Origin: an uncultured Lachnobacterium sp.
GTDB lineage: Bacteria > Bacillota > Clostridia > Lachnospirales > Lachnospiraceae
Assembly (NCBI GenBank): GCA_900548765.1
Contig: URLU01000111.1
Span: 1 to 7,251, forward strand
DNA: 7,251 nucleotides
Direction of reading: 5' to 3'
The notes beneath the pieces were generated by a model. The model was not told where the DNA came from and searched no databases. It saw only the letters and a list, made by a program, of their open reading frames with translations. Shown one piece after another: positions 1 to 6,468 of this stretch. Position 1 is the stretch's first letter, and each line of letters begins with the position of its first letter. The position numbers were made by a program, and so were the translations under genes.

Positions 1-9
1 TCAAGGTCT

Positions 10-98
10 CGCCTCCAGCTTGGTCGTCGCTCCTGCTTCGCAGGGTGGTCCACCGGACCACCGCGACATCTTCCGCACGGGCTTCGTTCTGGTCGGCG
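10..98. other. GC-rich structured element, unidentified
   Basis: The first 100 bases are 65% G+C, while the following bases are AT-rich. They hold nested complementary segments. CGCC at 10-13 and CCAG at 15-18 can pair with CTGG at 89-92 and GGCG at 95-98. GTCGC at 26-30 pairs with GCGAC at 63-67. Inside that helix are two adjacent hairpins: CCTGC/GCAGG (32-36 with 40-44, loop TTC) and GTGGTCC/GGACCAC (45-51 with 55-61, loop ACC). This is the layout of a branched structured RNA or a mobile-element end. No frame gives a supportable protein; short open frames exist on both strands but lack a convincing start with a ribosome site. Which strand is functional is unknown, and the element may continue beyond the left edge. 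Confidence 0.4.
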
Positions 99-187
99 TA
101 TTAGTTAATAAATAATTCTTAAGCTTAAATTTATGACCAATACTCCATTGGAATAGGCTCTATCACAACTGTACTCTATATGAGTCA

Positions 188-220
188 AAAAGGTCTAGAG
201 GTGCCAGCTCTAGACCTTTT
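188..220 (-). terminator. Rho-independent terminator of the DUF3990 cassette
   Basis: This is a perfect 13-bp inverted repeat (188-200 with 208-220) around a 7-base loop. It is followed on the minus strand by a run of five T, read from the A-run at 187-191. The stop codon of the upstream small gene (TAG, 210-212) lies inside the first arm, so transcription ends immediately at the end of translation. T-rich sequence follows on the plus strand too, so it could work in both directions, but no plus-strand gene reaches it. It closely matches the hairpin at 2270-2302. Confidence 0.85.
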
Positions 221-626
221 CTTTATATATATTTTTTAGTTCTCTAATAGCATCTTCAAACGACATGACATGTAATCCCTGATATTCAAGCAACAAAACC
301 TCTACGGGTGCCTGTTCAATCATATCCCGCGCAGTATCGTTATCATAAGTAAAATTCCAGCAGGCAAACAGATATCCAATCCACGACATTATATCTTCCG
401 GGTACAATTCGCCTTTTTGAATCTCCACTTCCTGCTCCAAAGTTTCCATTATATAGTTTGAGCCTAACCACATCTGAGTGTCTATTTTATTATATAAATG
501 TATCGCTGTATCAGATTTCATCAACTTTTCTATAAAATCTTTTGAATCATAGCCTTTTTTCACCGACAAAACAAATAATTCTGCCGACATTTCGCATATG
601 CCTATATTGAAAGCAGTTGAATCCAT
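210..626 (-). CDS. Small acidic protein paired with DUF3990; candidate antitoxin/partner
   Basis: A 138-residue cytosolic protein with no signal peptide or membrane segment. Its ATG overlaps the TAA stop of the DUF3990 gene (TAATG, one shared base), a sign of translational coupling; a GAGGAG-like ribosome site lies about 11 bases upstream within the preceding gene. It is acidic, with about 25 Asp/Glu against 12 Lys/Arg. The N-terminal half, including S38-D-T and the W53..N57-Y-I segment, resembles in general plan the small DUF3791-type proteins that accompany DUF3990 genes in gut Firmicutes, but I cannot assign it firmly. The C-terminal half has an aromatic stretch (W82..F87..W90) and a final amphipathic helix. 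The coupled order (putative toxin first, small acidic protein second) suggests an antitoxin or regulatory partner; this is inference. Low GC is shared with its neighbour. Confidence 0.8.
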   Translation of the reverse strand: MDSTAFNIGICEMSAELFVLSVKKGYDSKDFIEKLMKSDTAIHLYNKIDTQMWLGSNYIMETLEQEVEIQKGELYPEDIMSWIGYLFACWNFTYDNDTARDMIEQAPVEVLLLEYQGLHVMSFEDAIRELKNIYKEKV

Positions 627-1276
627 TATTTATCCCACTCCTCTATTATCTCATCAAAAAAATTAACATCCTGTGCCCGTCTATATCTCGTTTGTATCTG
701 ATTTATCATATTACTTAACTCATTAGATTTATTTTTGTTTTGAGCTATAATCCGCTTCTTATCTAAATCTGTCAGTTTATATTCCTTCAATATATTGAAA
801 CGCTCTTTTTTACATGCTTCAGCAGTTTTCAGTACATACTGTTTTCCCAATTTTACATGTTGCATAGCTTCGATAAATGCCTTATCACACATTTGTCCAT
901 TAAAAAATAATTGCATCACCTGAGTCATCTTATCATCTGCAATAATGCCAACAATCATGTCGTACATCTCATTATATTCTCTGTACCGCTTACAAAGTTT
1001 TTTATATTGTTCCAATTTCTCAGGCTGTCTATTGTATGCAATGAATAATGCCCAGTCAATTTGTCCCATATAATCATCTTCAAATGATTTAATTTTCAGT
1101 CCTTCTGTATTATACTCTATCTCATAAAATTTATTATTTTCATATGATGCGATCAAACCTTTAGGCTGCTCTGGCTTATCTCCCATATAAAAACCACATC
1201 CAAAATCACATGACTGCCTGCTTTGTGGCTTTACATCCCCTTTTATTCCACTCTTTGAGCCGTGATACAATAACAA
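626..1276 (-). CDS. DUF3990 domain protein, ADP-ribosyltransferase-like
   Basis: The chosen start is TTG at 1276, giving 216 residues. GGAGGTGG (1282-1289) sits 8 bases upstream counted from GGAGG, and the product then begins M-L-L-Y-H-G-S-K, the usual N terminus of this family. An upstream in-frame ATG at 1291 overlaps the ribosome site, and another at 1324 lies ahead of the -10 box. Diagnostic DUF3990 segments are LYHGSK (H5) and the C-D-F-G-x-G-F-Y block at 23-30. These correspond to the first His and the central Tyr region of ADP-ribosyltransferase folds, with which DUF3990 is classed. Later comes a G-K-Q-Y-V-L-K-T segment (144-151). I cannot place a catalytic glutamate with confidence, so NAD transfer activity is unproven. 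The C-terminal ~60 residues are charged and probably helical. It leads a two-gene cassette with its own promoter. Sampled GC is about 30%, below the right-hand operon. Toxin function is inference. Confidence 0.85.
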   Translation of the reverse strand: MLLYHGSKSGIKGDVKPQSRQSCDFGCGFYMGDKPEQPKGLIASYENNKFYEIEYNTEGLKIKSFEDDYMGQIDWALFIAYNRQPEKLEQYKKLCKRYREYNEMYDMIVGIIADDKMTQVMQLFFNGQMCDKAFIEAMQHVKLGKQYVLKTAEACKKERFNILKEYKLTDLDKKRIIAQNKNKSNELSNMINQIQTRYRRAQDVNFFDEIIEEWDK

Positions 1277-1281
1277 TTCTA

Positions 1282-1289
1282 CCACCTCC
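1282..1289 (-). promoter_or_regulatory. Ribosome binding site that fixes a TTG start
   Basis: GGAGGTGG on the minus strand is a near-consensus Shine-Dalgarno sequence. It is well spaced for TTG at 1276 and overlaps the alternative ATG at 1289-1291. It therefore argues for the TTG as the real start of the DUF3990 gene. Confidence 0.75.
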
Positions 1290-1306
1290 ATTAAATTTAT
1301 TGACTC

Positions 1307-1315
1307 ATTATAACA
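1307..1315 (-). promoter_or_regulatory. Extended -10 promoter for the DUF3990 cassette
   Basis: The minus strand reads TGTTATAAT, a perfect TATAAT at 1312-1307 preceded by the extended TGn motif. The expected transcription start is around 1300, leaving a leader of roughly 25 bases to the TTG start. The -35 position is T-rich (GTTTTT/TTTTTT) and matches TTGACA poorly, as is common with extended -10 promoters. Confidence 0.65.
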
Positions 1316-1410
1316 TAAAATCATATCTTAAAAAACTCTTAATCCCCTCCCCCATTTTTTCTTAATATTTTTTCTACTACAATAATCACAGCAATTATAA
1401 ATCAAATTTT

Positions 1411-1415
1411 GGAGG
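1411..1415 (+). promoter_or_regulatory. Ribosome binding site deciding the TraX start
   Basis: GGAGG is followed by CTGTT and then ATG at 1421. An in-frame TTG at 1409 overlaps this site and so cannot be the start it serves; the ATG is preferred. A weak candidate -10 (TATAAA, 1396-1401) lies just upstream, but no good -35 accompanies it. Confidence 0.75.
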
Positions 1416-1420
1416 CTGTT

Positions 1421-2158
1421 ATGAATACAAAATACAAAGGTTTAAACAGGGATGTCATCAAATACATTGCCATGCTCACAATGCTGCTCAATCATATTTC
1501 TACAATATTTATGGAATCAGGAAGCTTTCTGTCGGAATTCTTTCTGGACATAGGCTATTTTACGGCAATTACCATGTGCTTCTTTTTAGTTGAGGGGTAT
1601 CAGTACACTCATTCCAAAAAGGCTTATGCCCTCCGGCTGCTTTTATTTGCGCTTATCTCAGAAGTTCCCTATTGTCTGGCTTTTACGCAGGATGGAATTA
1701 TCGAATTTGAAGGATTAAATATGATGTTTACCCTGCTTATATGCTTTGGCATTCTGGTGGTGTTTGAGAGGACATCTGACAAGGGACTTAGATTTACATA
1801 TGCTCTGTTTTCCATTATCCTCTCTCTGTTTTGCAGCTGGGCAATATTAGCTCCGGTATTTACCCTGCTTTTTATATGGAGCAAGGGTTCAGATAAGAAA
1901 ATCAAATTATCATTTATTATCGCAGTGCTTTTGTTCGCTGCCTTTAACCTGGCTGGTGGAATCGGCAGATTCTCAATGACAACCAACATCTTATATGCCT
2001 TGGGAAGCATAGTCGGCACCGGGCTGTCAGGAATTGTCATTACCTATCTCTATAATGGAAAGCGGATGGAAAAAGGAAGGGTTTTCTCTAAATGGTTCTT
2101 TTATTGGTTTTACCCTGTTCACCTTCTGATTCTGGGATTAATCAGGATATTTATGTAA
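1421..2158 (+). CDS. TraX-family integral membrane protein (putative acyltransferase)
   Basis: A 245-residue polytopic membrane protein with about eight or nine hydrophobic segments (roughly 13-30, 42-58, 68-88, 98-115, 124-155, 160-178, 189-211, 225-243). It fits the TraX family (PF05857), named after the F-plasmid pilin acetylase. Family landmarks are the N24-H25 pair in the first helix, F-L-V-E-G-Y with E58, R72 in the cytosolic loop, S80-E-V-P after helix 3, N100-M-M-F, and the C-terminal Y231-P-V-H-L motif reminiscent of membrane acyltransferases. Length is normal for chromosomal homologues. No conjugation genes are nearby, so it is probably not acting on F-type pilin; its substrate, perhaps a surface glycan or protein, is unknown. 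It stands alone on the plus strand, diverging from the DUF3990 cassette and converging on the c-di-GMP gene, so it is probably monocistronic. Confidence 0.88.
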   Translation: MNTKYKGLNRDVIKYIAMLTMLLNHISTIFMESGSFLSEFFLDIGYFTAITMCFFLVEGYQYTHSKKAYALRLLLFALISEVPYCLAFTQDGIIEFEGLNMMFTLLICFGILVVFERTSDKGLRFTYALFSIILSLFCSWAILAPVFTLLFIWSKGSDKKIKLSFIIAVLLFAAFNLAGGIGRFSMTTNILYALGSIVGTGLSGIVITYLYNGKRMEKGRVFSKWFFYWFYPVHLLILGLIRIFM

Positions 2159-2170
2159 TAAATATTTGAT

Positions 2171-2191
2171 TCCACCCGCATAGCAGGTGGA
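2171..2191 (+). other. Small hairpin after the TraX gene
   Basis: TCCACC (2171-2176) pairs with GGTGGA (2186-2191) across a 9-base loop, starting 12 bases after the TraX stop. No good T-run follows, so it may be a weak terminator or an RNA-end stabiliser. The main terminator is the stronger hairpin about 80 bases further on. The sequence between (2192-2269) shows nothing else I can support. Confidence 0.35.
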
Positions 2192-2269
2192 TTATTGCTT
2201 CATGCATACTTTGTTTCTCTATTGCGAAACTCGTTAACATGCATTTAGCAGACTAAAGCCTAAAAATAC

Positions 2270-2302
2270 AAAAGGTCCGGAGCTGCCAGCTCCAGACCTT
2301 TT
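2270..2302. terminator. Bidirectional terminator between convergent genes
   Basis: The hairpin has arms AAAAGGTC-C-GGAGCT and AGCTCC-A-GACCTTTT around a GCC loop, with one C-A mismatch. T-runs follow on both strands (TTTTATTTT on plus; TTTTGTATTTTT on minus). It lies 112 bases after the TraX stop and 17 bases after the stop of the GGDEF/EAL gene, so it can serve both. It is 29/33 identical to the hairpin at 188-220. Confidence 0.85.
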
Positions 2303-2319
2303 ATTTTGCCATATTCACA

Positions 2320-4911
2320 TCACAAAAACTTTTCCTCAAATTCCTGCTCCCTAACAGGCAGTCCGAAATAATATCCCTGCACAAAATCAGCCCCTGTCTC
2401 TGTCACCACGCCATGCTGGACCTCGTCTTCCACTCCCACAGCATAGGTTCTGACATCAAGTGTCCTGCACATATCTATCACAGCCTTAAGCATAGCTCCG
2501 GCAAAGTCATCTGTGTCCATGGATTTTATGACAGCCCTGTCTATTTTCACACCATCTACAGAAAAATCCTTGATGCTGTTTACAGAGGATGATGCCTGTC
2601 CAAAATTATCGAGTTCAAGGCTTACACCAAGCTCTTTTAGCTTTGCCAGGGCAGTTATAAACTGGTCTCTGTCCTGCAGACCCTGATGCTCTGCTATTTC
2701 CAGATGAACATTTGCAGGATTAATCCTTGATGTTTCAAGGGCTTCCTTGATATCTGCCGCTGTATTCTGGGACATTATCTGCGAATCCGAGAGATTAATG
2801 TGGACTCTGTACTCAGGATGTCCCATATCATTCCAGTACTTACAACGCTTTATGGCATGGGCAAGCACATGTCCACCGATTGCATTAAGCACTCCCAGAT
2901 ACTCAGCAGTCTGCATAAACTGGTCTGGCAGCAGCAGTCCAAGCTCAGGGGAATTCCATCTGACCAGAGCCTCTGCCCCTTCGCATGGACAGTTTGGCTT
3001 TTTATTATTTACTATTGGCTGATAATATACCTCAAACTGATCTATATCATCCTTTACAGCACTTTTCATAACACTTTTCATGTCATGCTCGCTGCTTTTA
3101 TTGTCATTCAGTTCACCATAGCTTACAAGGCAGTTTCTGCCCTTTTTCTTGGCTGCAAAAAGAGCCCTGTCTGCCCTGTCGATTATGTCGCTGACCTTAT
3201 TTCCATCCACAGGATATAAGGCTGCTCCTATACTTATTGAGCAGTTCTTAAGTTCAAAGACCTTTATAATTTCATCACATATCCTCTTTAGGTCAGTCTC
3301 TGTTATCTCCTTTGCAATTGCAATAAACTCGTCTCCTCCAACCCTGTATATGCTGTCAGTTATCTCTTCGATTTTTCTCAGATGATGAGCTGCCGATTTG
3401 AGGACTGCATCGCCATATCGGTGCCCAATATTATCATTTACAGACTTAAAATCATCTAAATCTATATAGATTAAGGCTCCCTGCTTTCCTGAAATTTCTG
3501 CCATTCTTATACATCTGTCCAAGTCCTGCTCACAGCTTCTGCGGTTAGGCAGTCCTGTCAGATAGTCGAGTTTTGCGCTCTTTTCGATTTCCTGCTGATA
3601 CAGCTTCTTGTCTGTGGTGTCATAGATGGTGCAGAGCATAACTGCCCTGCCGTCCACCCAGTTAATCGAGCTCCTGTGTATGTCTGCCCACATATTGTTT
3701 TCTGCCAGGTAACACTCCTCGTAGCTACTTTCCTTATTTATCTCCATATGTGCAAATATGACATCATCAAGCTTTCCCTGACTTACAGCCTCTCCAAAGG
3801 CATTTTTAAAATACCGGTTTGAGTAAAGGATTTTTCTGTTTATGGAATCTGCCACATATATGCCACAGCCCACATTTTCCAGTATGTCCTCAAGGGAAGC
3901 AAAGGAGCTTGCAAGGGAATTCTTATCTATCCTCTTGTTTAACACACTCTGGATAACGCTCTTGACCTCATTTATAAAGCTTATGTCAGAAACGGTCCAT
4001 ACTCTGTCCTTCTCATGCTCACAAAAGCACAGATACATCTCATTTCTGCCATGTACAATTATAGGCTGATATATGGCAGCCTTTATCATATTTTTTTCAA
4101 AGAGCTTTCTGAAATTCTCAGGCTTTATTGTGTCATAGGATATCATATAAGGCTTACCTGTAAAAAATGGTACATCCTCTCCTGCCACGGTCTTGTATAT
4201 AGGCACATACCTGCCATCTCTCTGGGTTCTGTACTCACACAGGATTTCATACTCGCTGTCTGTTTTCTCCCGGACCAGATAGCCATAGGATATGTCAAGT
4301 GTAGAGCACACCTGCTTTAAGGCACTCTGCACTATACTGCTAAAGCCTTCATCAGAGCCCAGCAGCCTGATGATTTCTGTCATGGCAGCGGTCTTTTTTA
4401 ATTCAGACTCAGTCTTTGCCTCCTGGTCACTCTTTTCCTGCATGTCATCCTGAGCCTTTTTCTCTTCTACCTTCGCCTCTATAAAGTTAGTTGTAACTAT
4501 CTCAAGAAGTTCTATGGCATGATAGAATTTTTCCTCTGAGGTGGACATAATTCCCTCTGGCAGTTCAAAGCCCTCCGGTATATTTTCTTTAATCACGCCT
4601 ATTGCTACCCAGGATAACTGACTGTCATCCTCAAGTCTGGTGGTAATTCCAGCCATCTTGATGAAATTAAAATCAACCGGCTCCTCTATCACATTTTCAA
4701 CAGAGCTGTTCTGCAGCTTCTTTAGCAGAGACATATAGGTGTCCTTGTCTATCATGCTGTGTACAAATTCACGCTCTGCCCTGCTGCCATAGGCCTTGGT
4801 TAAAACTCCCAGCTGTCTGCCCACACAGGCAAGGTATATGCCATTAGCCTGGCAGAAATAATCCTGTAATCTCTGCAATATTTTAGGGTCTATTAATCCT
4901 TCATATTCCAT
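2320..4911 (-). CDS. Multi-sensor GGDEF-EAL protein; diguanylate cyclase with degenerate EAL
   Basis: An 863-residue soluble protein with no membrane segment. Predicted order: an N-terminal sensory region (1-140, possibly PocR-like), a charged linker or coiled coil (145-175), GAF (about 178-325), PAS (about 336-440), GGDEF (446-600) and EAL (620-860). The cyclase half looks active, with D484-x-D486 metal region, F-K-S-V-N-D at 488-493, G-H-x-x-G-D at 496-501 and G525-G-D-E-F529. The inhibitory I-site RxxD reads E516-I-T-D519, so product feedback is probably lost. The EAL half keeps E647-A-L, N706, E738, D768, K789 and Q845. It has N769 where the DDFG motif has its second Asp, and V825 where A-E-G-V-E has the proposed catalytic Glu, so it is probably not a phosphodiesterase and may bind c-di-GMP or act structurally. 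The ATG has AGAGG nine bases upstream, inside the last codons of the methyltransferase gene, which stops 6 bases before. It is the last gene of the operon. Confidence 0.93.
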   Translation of the reverse strand: MEYEGLIDPKILQRLQDYFCQANGIYLACVGRQLGVLTKAYGSRAEREFVHSMIDKDTYMSLLKKLQNSSVENVIEEPVDFNFIKMAGITTRLEDDSQLSWVAIGVIKENIPEGFELPEGIMSTSEEKFYHAIELLEIVTTNFIEAKVEEKKAQDDMQEKSDQEAKTESELKKTAAMTEIIRLLGSDEGFSSIVQSALKQVCSTLDISYGYLVREKTDSEYEILCEYRTQRDGRYVPIYKTVAGEDVPFFTGKPYMISYDTIKPENFRKLFEKNMIKAAIYQPIIVHGRNEMYLCFCEHEKDRVWTVSDISFINEVKSVIQSVLNKRIDKNSLASSFASLEDILENVGCGIYVADSINRKILYSNRYFKNAFGEAVSQGKLDDVIFAHMEINKESSYEECYLAENNMWADIHRSSINWVDGRAVMLCTIYDTTDKKLYQQEIEKSAKLDYLTGLPNRRSCEQDLDRCIRMAEISGKQGALIYIDLDDFKSVNDNIGHRYGDAVLKSAAHHLRKIEEITDSIYRVGGDEFIAIAKEITETDLKRICDEIIKVFELKNCSISIGAALYPVDGNKVSDIIDRADRALFAAKKKGRNCLVSYGELNDNKSSEHDMKSVMKSAVKDDIDQFEVYYQPIVNNKKPNCPCEGAEALVRWNSPELGLLLPDQFMQTAEYLGVLNAIGGHVLAHAIKRCKYWNDMGHPEYRVHINLSDSQIMSQNTAADIKEALETSRINPANVHLEIAEHQGLQDRDQFITALAKLKELGVSLELDNFGQASSSVNSIKDFSVDGVKIDRAVIKSMDTDDFAGAMLKAVIDMCRTLDVRTYAVGVEDEVQHGVVTETGADFVQGYYFGLPVREQEFEEKFL

Positions 4912-4917
4912 ACCTAA

Positions 4918-6411
4918 CTACCTCTTTAATGTCATTATAAGTAAGTAAAAGTCTCCCTTTGTCTGTATGCAGGTCTCCTGTATGAGCCTGTAATCCTGAT
5001 TGAGCCTCAGATGTTTTTTTACAAAGCCGATTTCATTTGTATACATGATGATAATACCCTCATTTGTCAGAATCTCCTTTGCCTTGTCGAAAAACTCCTC
5101 ATAGAAGCTCTCCATCTCTTCCCTTGTCTTCCTGCCACGCATTGGCATATTTGTGACTATCTCATCAAAGAGATAATCGTGCTTAAAGTCAAAAAAGTCT
5201 CTATGTATATAATTGTATTTTCCGCCTGCAAGCTCTGTGTTTTCCCTTGCCATCTCGATTGCGTCACCGAATATGTCCGTTCCATAAACCTCCCTGGCAG
5301 CCTGCTTCTTATCCCTCTCTATAAGCATGGTTCCCACTCCGCAGAAAGGATCCATAATCTGTGCATTTTCTTTGAGATAAGGTCTTGCTATCTCCATCAA
5401 AAGTGCTGCTGTGGATGGGTGGATGGATGCTGATATGGCGTTTTTTCTGTAATCAAATCTATGGTCTGCTATGGTATAAAGCTTTACTGCCGCAAAAAAC
5501 TTTCCCTCTCTGTTTGCGATTAACCTGAGCTCAACCTCATAGTCAGATGCTGAGTTTATAAGCATGCCGCCGCTTAACCCATCAAGGGCTGAGGCAAGCT
5601 TCTTGGAAAAGTCACTGCGCTTGTCCAAATCCATACTGCTTCTGCACTCTATTCTGTAATAAAAGGGTGCCGGCTCCTTATGCAAATCTGTAAGAAGCTT
5701 ATACAGGTCTGACTTCCACAGCTGCTCAGCAGCCTTCCTCGGATTTGAGTCCAGAAGTCCTCCTGTGTGGATTGAAAAAAGCATATCCCTGAAGCTTCGC
5801 ACAGCAAATATCTTTTTTATGTTATCTGTCTGCACCATAACTCCTAATGGATGAACCTTTGCTGTTTTTATTCCAAGGTCATTTTCCAGCTCTCTTCTCA
5901 CCACTTCACGATGGTTTCTGTTAGTCACAAGCAAAAGCTCCATATCCTGACCTGAGGTAATTGCTGTATGTCTGGTTATGCCCTCATACTTTATTATAAT
6001 TTTATTTAAGGCTCTAAGCTCCTCCTGATGGTGCTTCATGTTCTCTTCTGCCACTTCCATGCCCTGAAGCTCCTCGAGCTTATCTCTCAAATCCGGCAAA
6101 AGCTTATCTGCCTTAAGATTTGCAATTGCTGTAAGATATGCACTTTTTACAAAAAGCGTAGTCTCGTTCTTATATGCATCAAAAAGCTTATCAACTGAAT
6201 CATCCCATTTCAAGTCACCTATAAGCAGGGCTGCGTTCTTTCTGGTCTTGGCATCACCGCTCTCCAGAAAGCCCTCTATCAGCTCTTTCTTGTCCGAAAG
6301 CAGCTCTTTTGCCTCTTCACAGGCTGACTCTTCCTTTATCTCTTTTCTGAGATTACTCAGGTTTTCTCTTATATTATTCTGTGCTGTTAAATCTGATATT
6401 ATCTGTTTCAA
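4918..6411 (-). CDS. HEAT-repeat/THUMP-like class I methyltransferase (UPF0020 type)
   Basis: The chosen start is TTG at 6411 with AAGGAG six bases upstream, giving 497 residues. A TTG at 6444 in the same frame has AAGGA only two bases away and is less likely. Numbering below follows the longer form (subtract 11). Residues 45-125 are helical HEAT-like repeats. Residues 165-330 form a THUMP-like RNA-binding region. The C-terminal Rossmann methyltransferase follows, with D365-P-F-C-G-V-G-T as the SAM-binding motif and T-D389 at the end of the second strand. N432-M-P-M occupies the place of the N-P-P-Y motif of RlmKL/Trm14-type N2-guanine methyltransferases. The Y332-R..H342-P segment ahead of motif I is also typical. 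It probably methylates a guanine in rRNA or tRNA; the substrate is not readable from sequence. It sits between the amidase (57-base gap, same frame) and the c-di-GMP gene (6-base gap). Confidence 0.85.
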   Translation of the reverse strand: MKQIISDLTAQNNIRENLSNLRKEIKEESACEEAKELLSDKKELIEGFLESGDAKTRKNAALLIGDLKWDDSVDKLFDAYKNETTLFVKSAYLTAIANLKADKLLPDLRDKLEELQGMEVAEENMKHHQEELRALNKIIIKYEGITRHTAITSGQDMELLLVTNRNHREVVRRELENDLGIKTAKVHPLGVMVQTDNIKKIFAVRSFRDMLFSIHTGGLLDSNPRKAAEQLWKSDLYKLLTDLHKEPAPFYYRIECRSSMDLDKRSDFSKKLASALDGLSGGMLINSASDYEVELRLIANREGKFFAAVKLYTIADHRFDYRKNAISASIHPSTAALLMEIARPYLKENAQIMDPFCGVGTMLIERDKKQAAREVYGTDIFGDAIEMARENTELAGGKYNYIHRDFFDFKHDYLFDEIVTNMPMRGRKTREEMESFYEEFFDKAKEILTNEGIIIMYTNEIGFVKKHLRLNQDYRLIQETCIQTKGDFYLLIMTLKR

Positions 6412-6417
6412 AGAATA

Positions 6418-6423
6418 CTCCTT
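6418..6423 (-). promoter_or_regulatory. Ribosome binding site favouring TTG at 6411
   Basis: AAGGAG on the minus strand is followed by six bases and then TTG at 6411. The upstream TTG at 6444 has its AAGGA only two bases away, too close for normal initiation. Confidence 0.6.
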
Positions 6424-6468
6424 TTTCTCTAAACCAAAGGTCAAAATCCTTAGTCCATTGTATAGGAT

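Noticed and set aside
10..98. tRNA, integron attC site or CRISPR fragment
   Set aside because: There is no T-loop or anticodon arm arrangement of a tRNA, no recognisable attC R boxes, and no direct repeats with regular spacers.
1331..1366. C-rich then T-rich stretch between divergent genes as a terminator
   Set aside because: No inverted repeat precedes the T-run, and neither flanking gene ends there.
1669..2040. Minus-strand open frame of 123 codons inside the TraX gene
   Set aside because: It is antisense to a coherent membrane protein and shows no recognisable domain or translation signal.
1421..2158. Evidence of a conjugative element from the TraX-like gene
   Set aside because: TraX homologues are common as stand-alone chromosomal genes in Firmicutes, and no relaxase, coupling protein or pilus gene is visible.
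2747..3385. Overlapping plus-strand open frames opposite the EAL and GGDEF region
   Set aside because: They lie entirely antisense to a gene with clear conserved domains, have no family resemblance and lack convincing ribosome sites.
5011..5433. Plus-strand open frame of 140 codons opposite the methyltransferase
   Set aside because: It is opposite the conserved catalytic domain, Cys/His-rich by chance, and has no support of its own.
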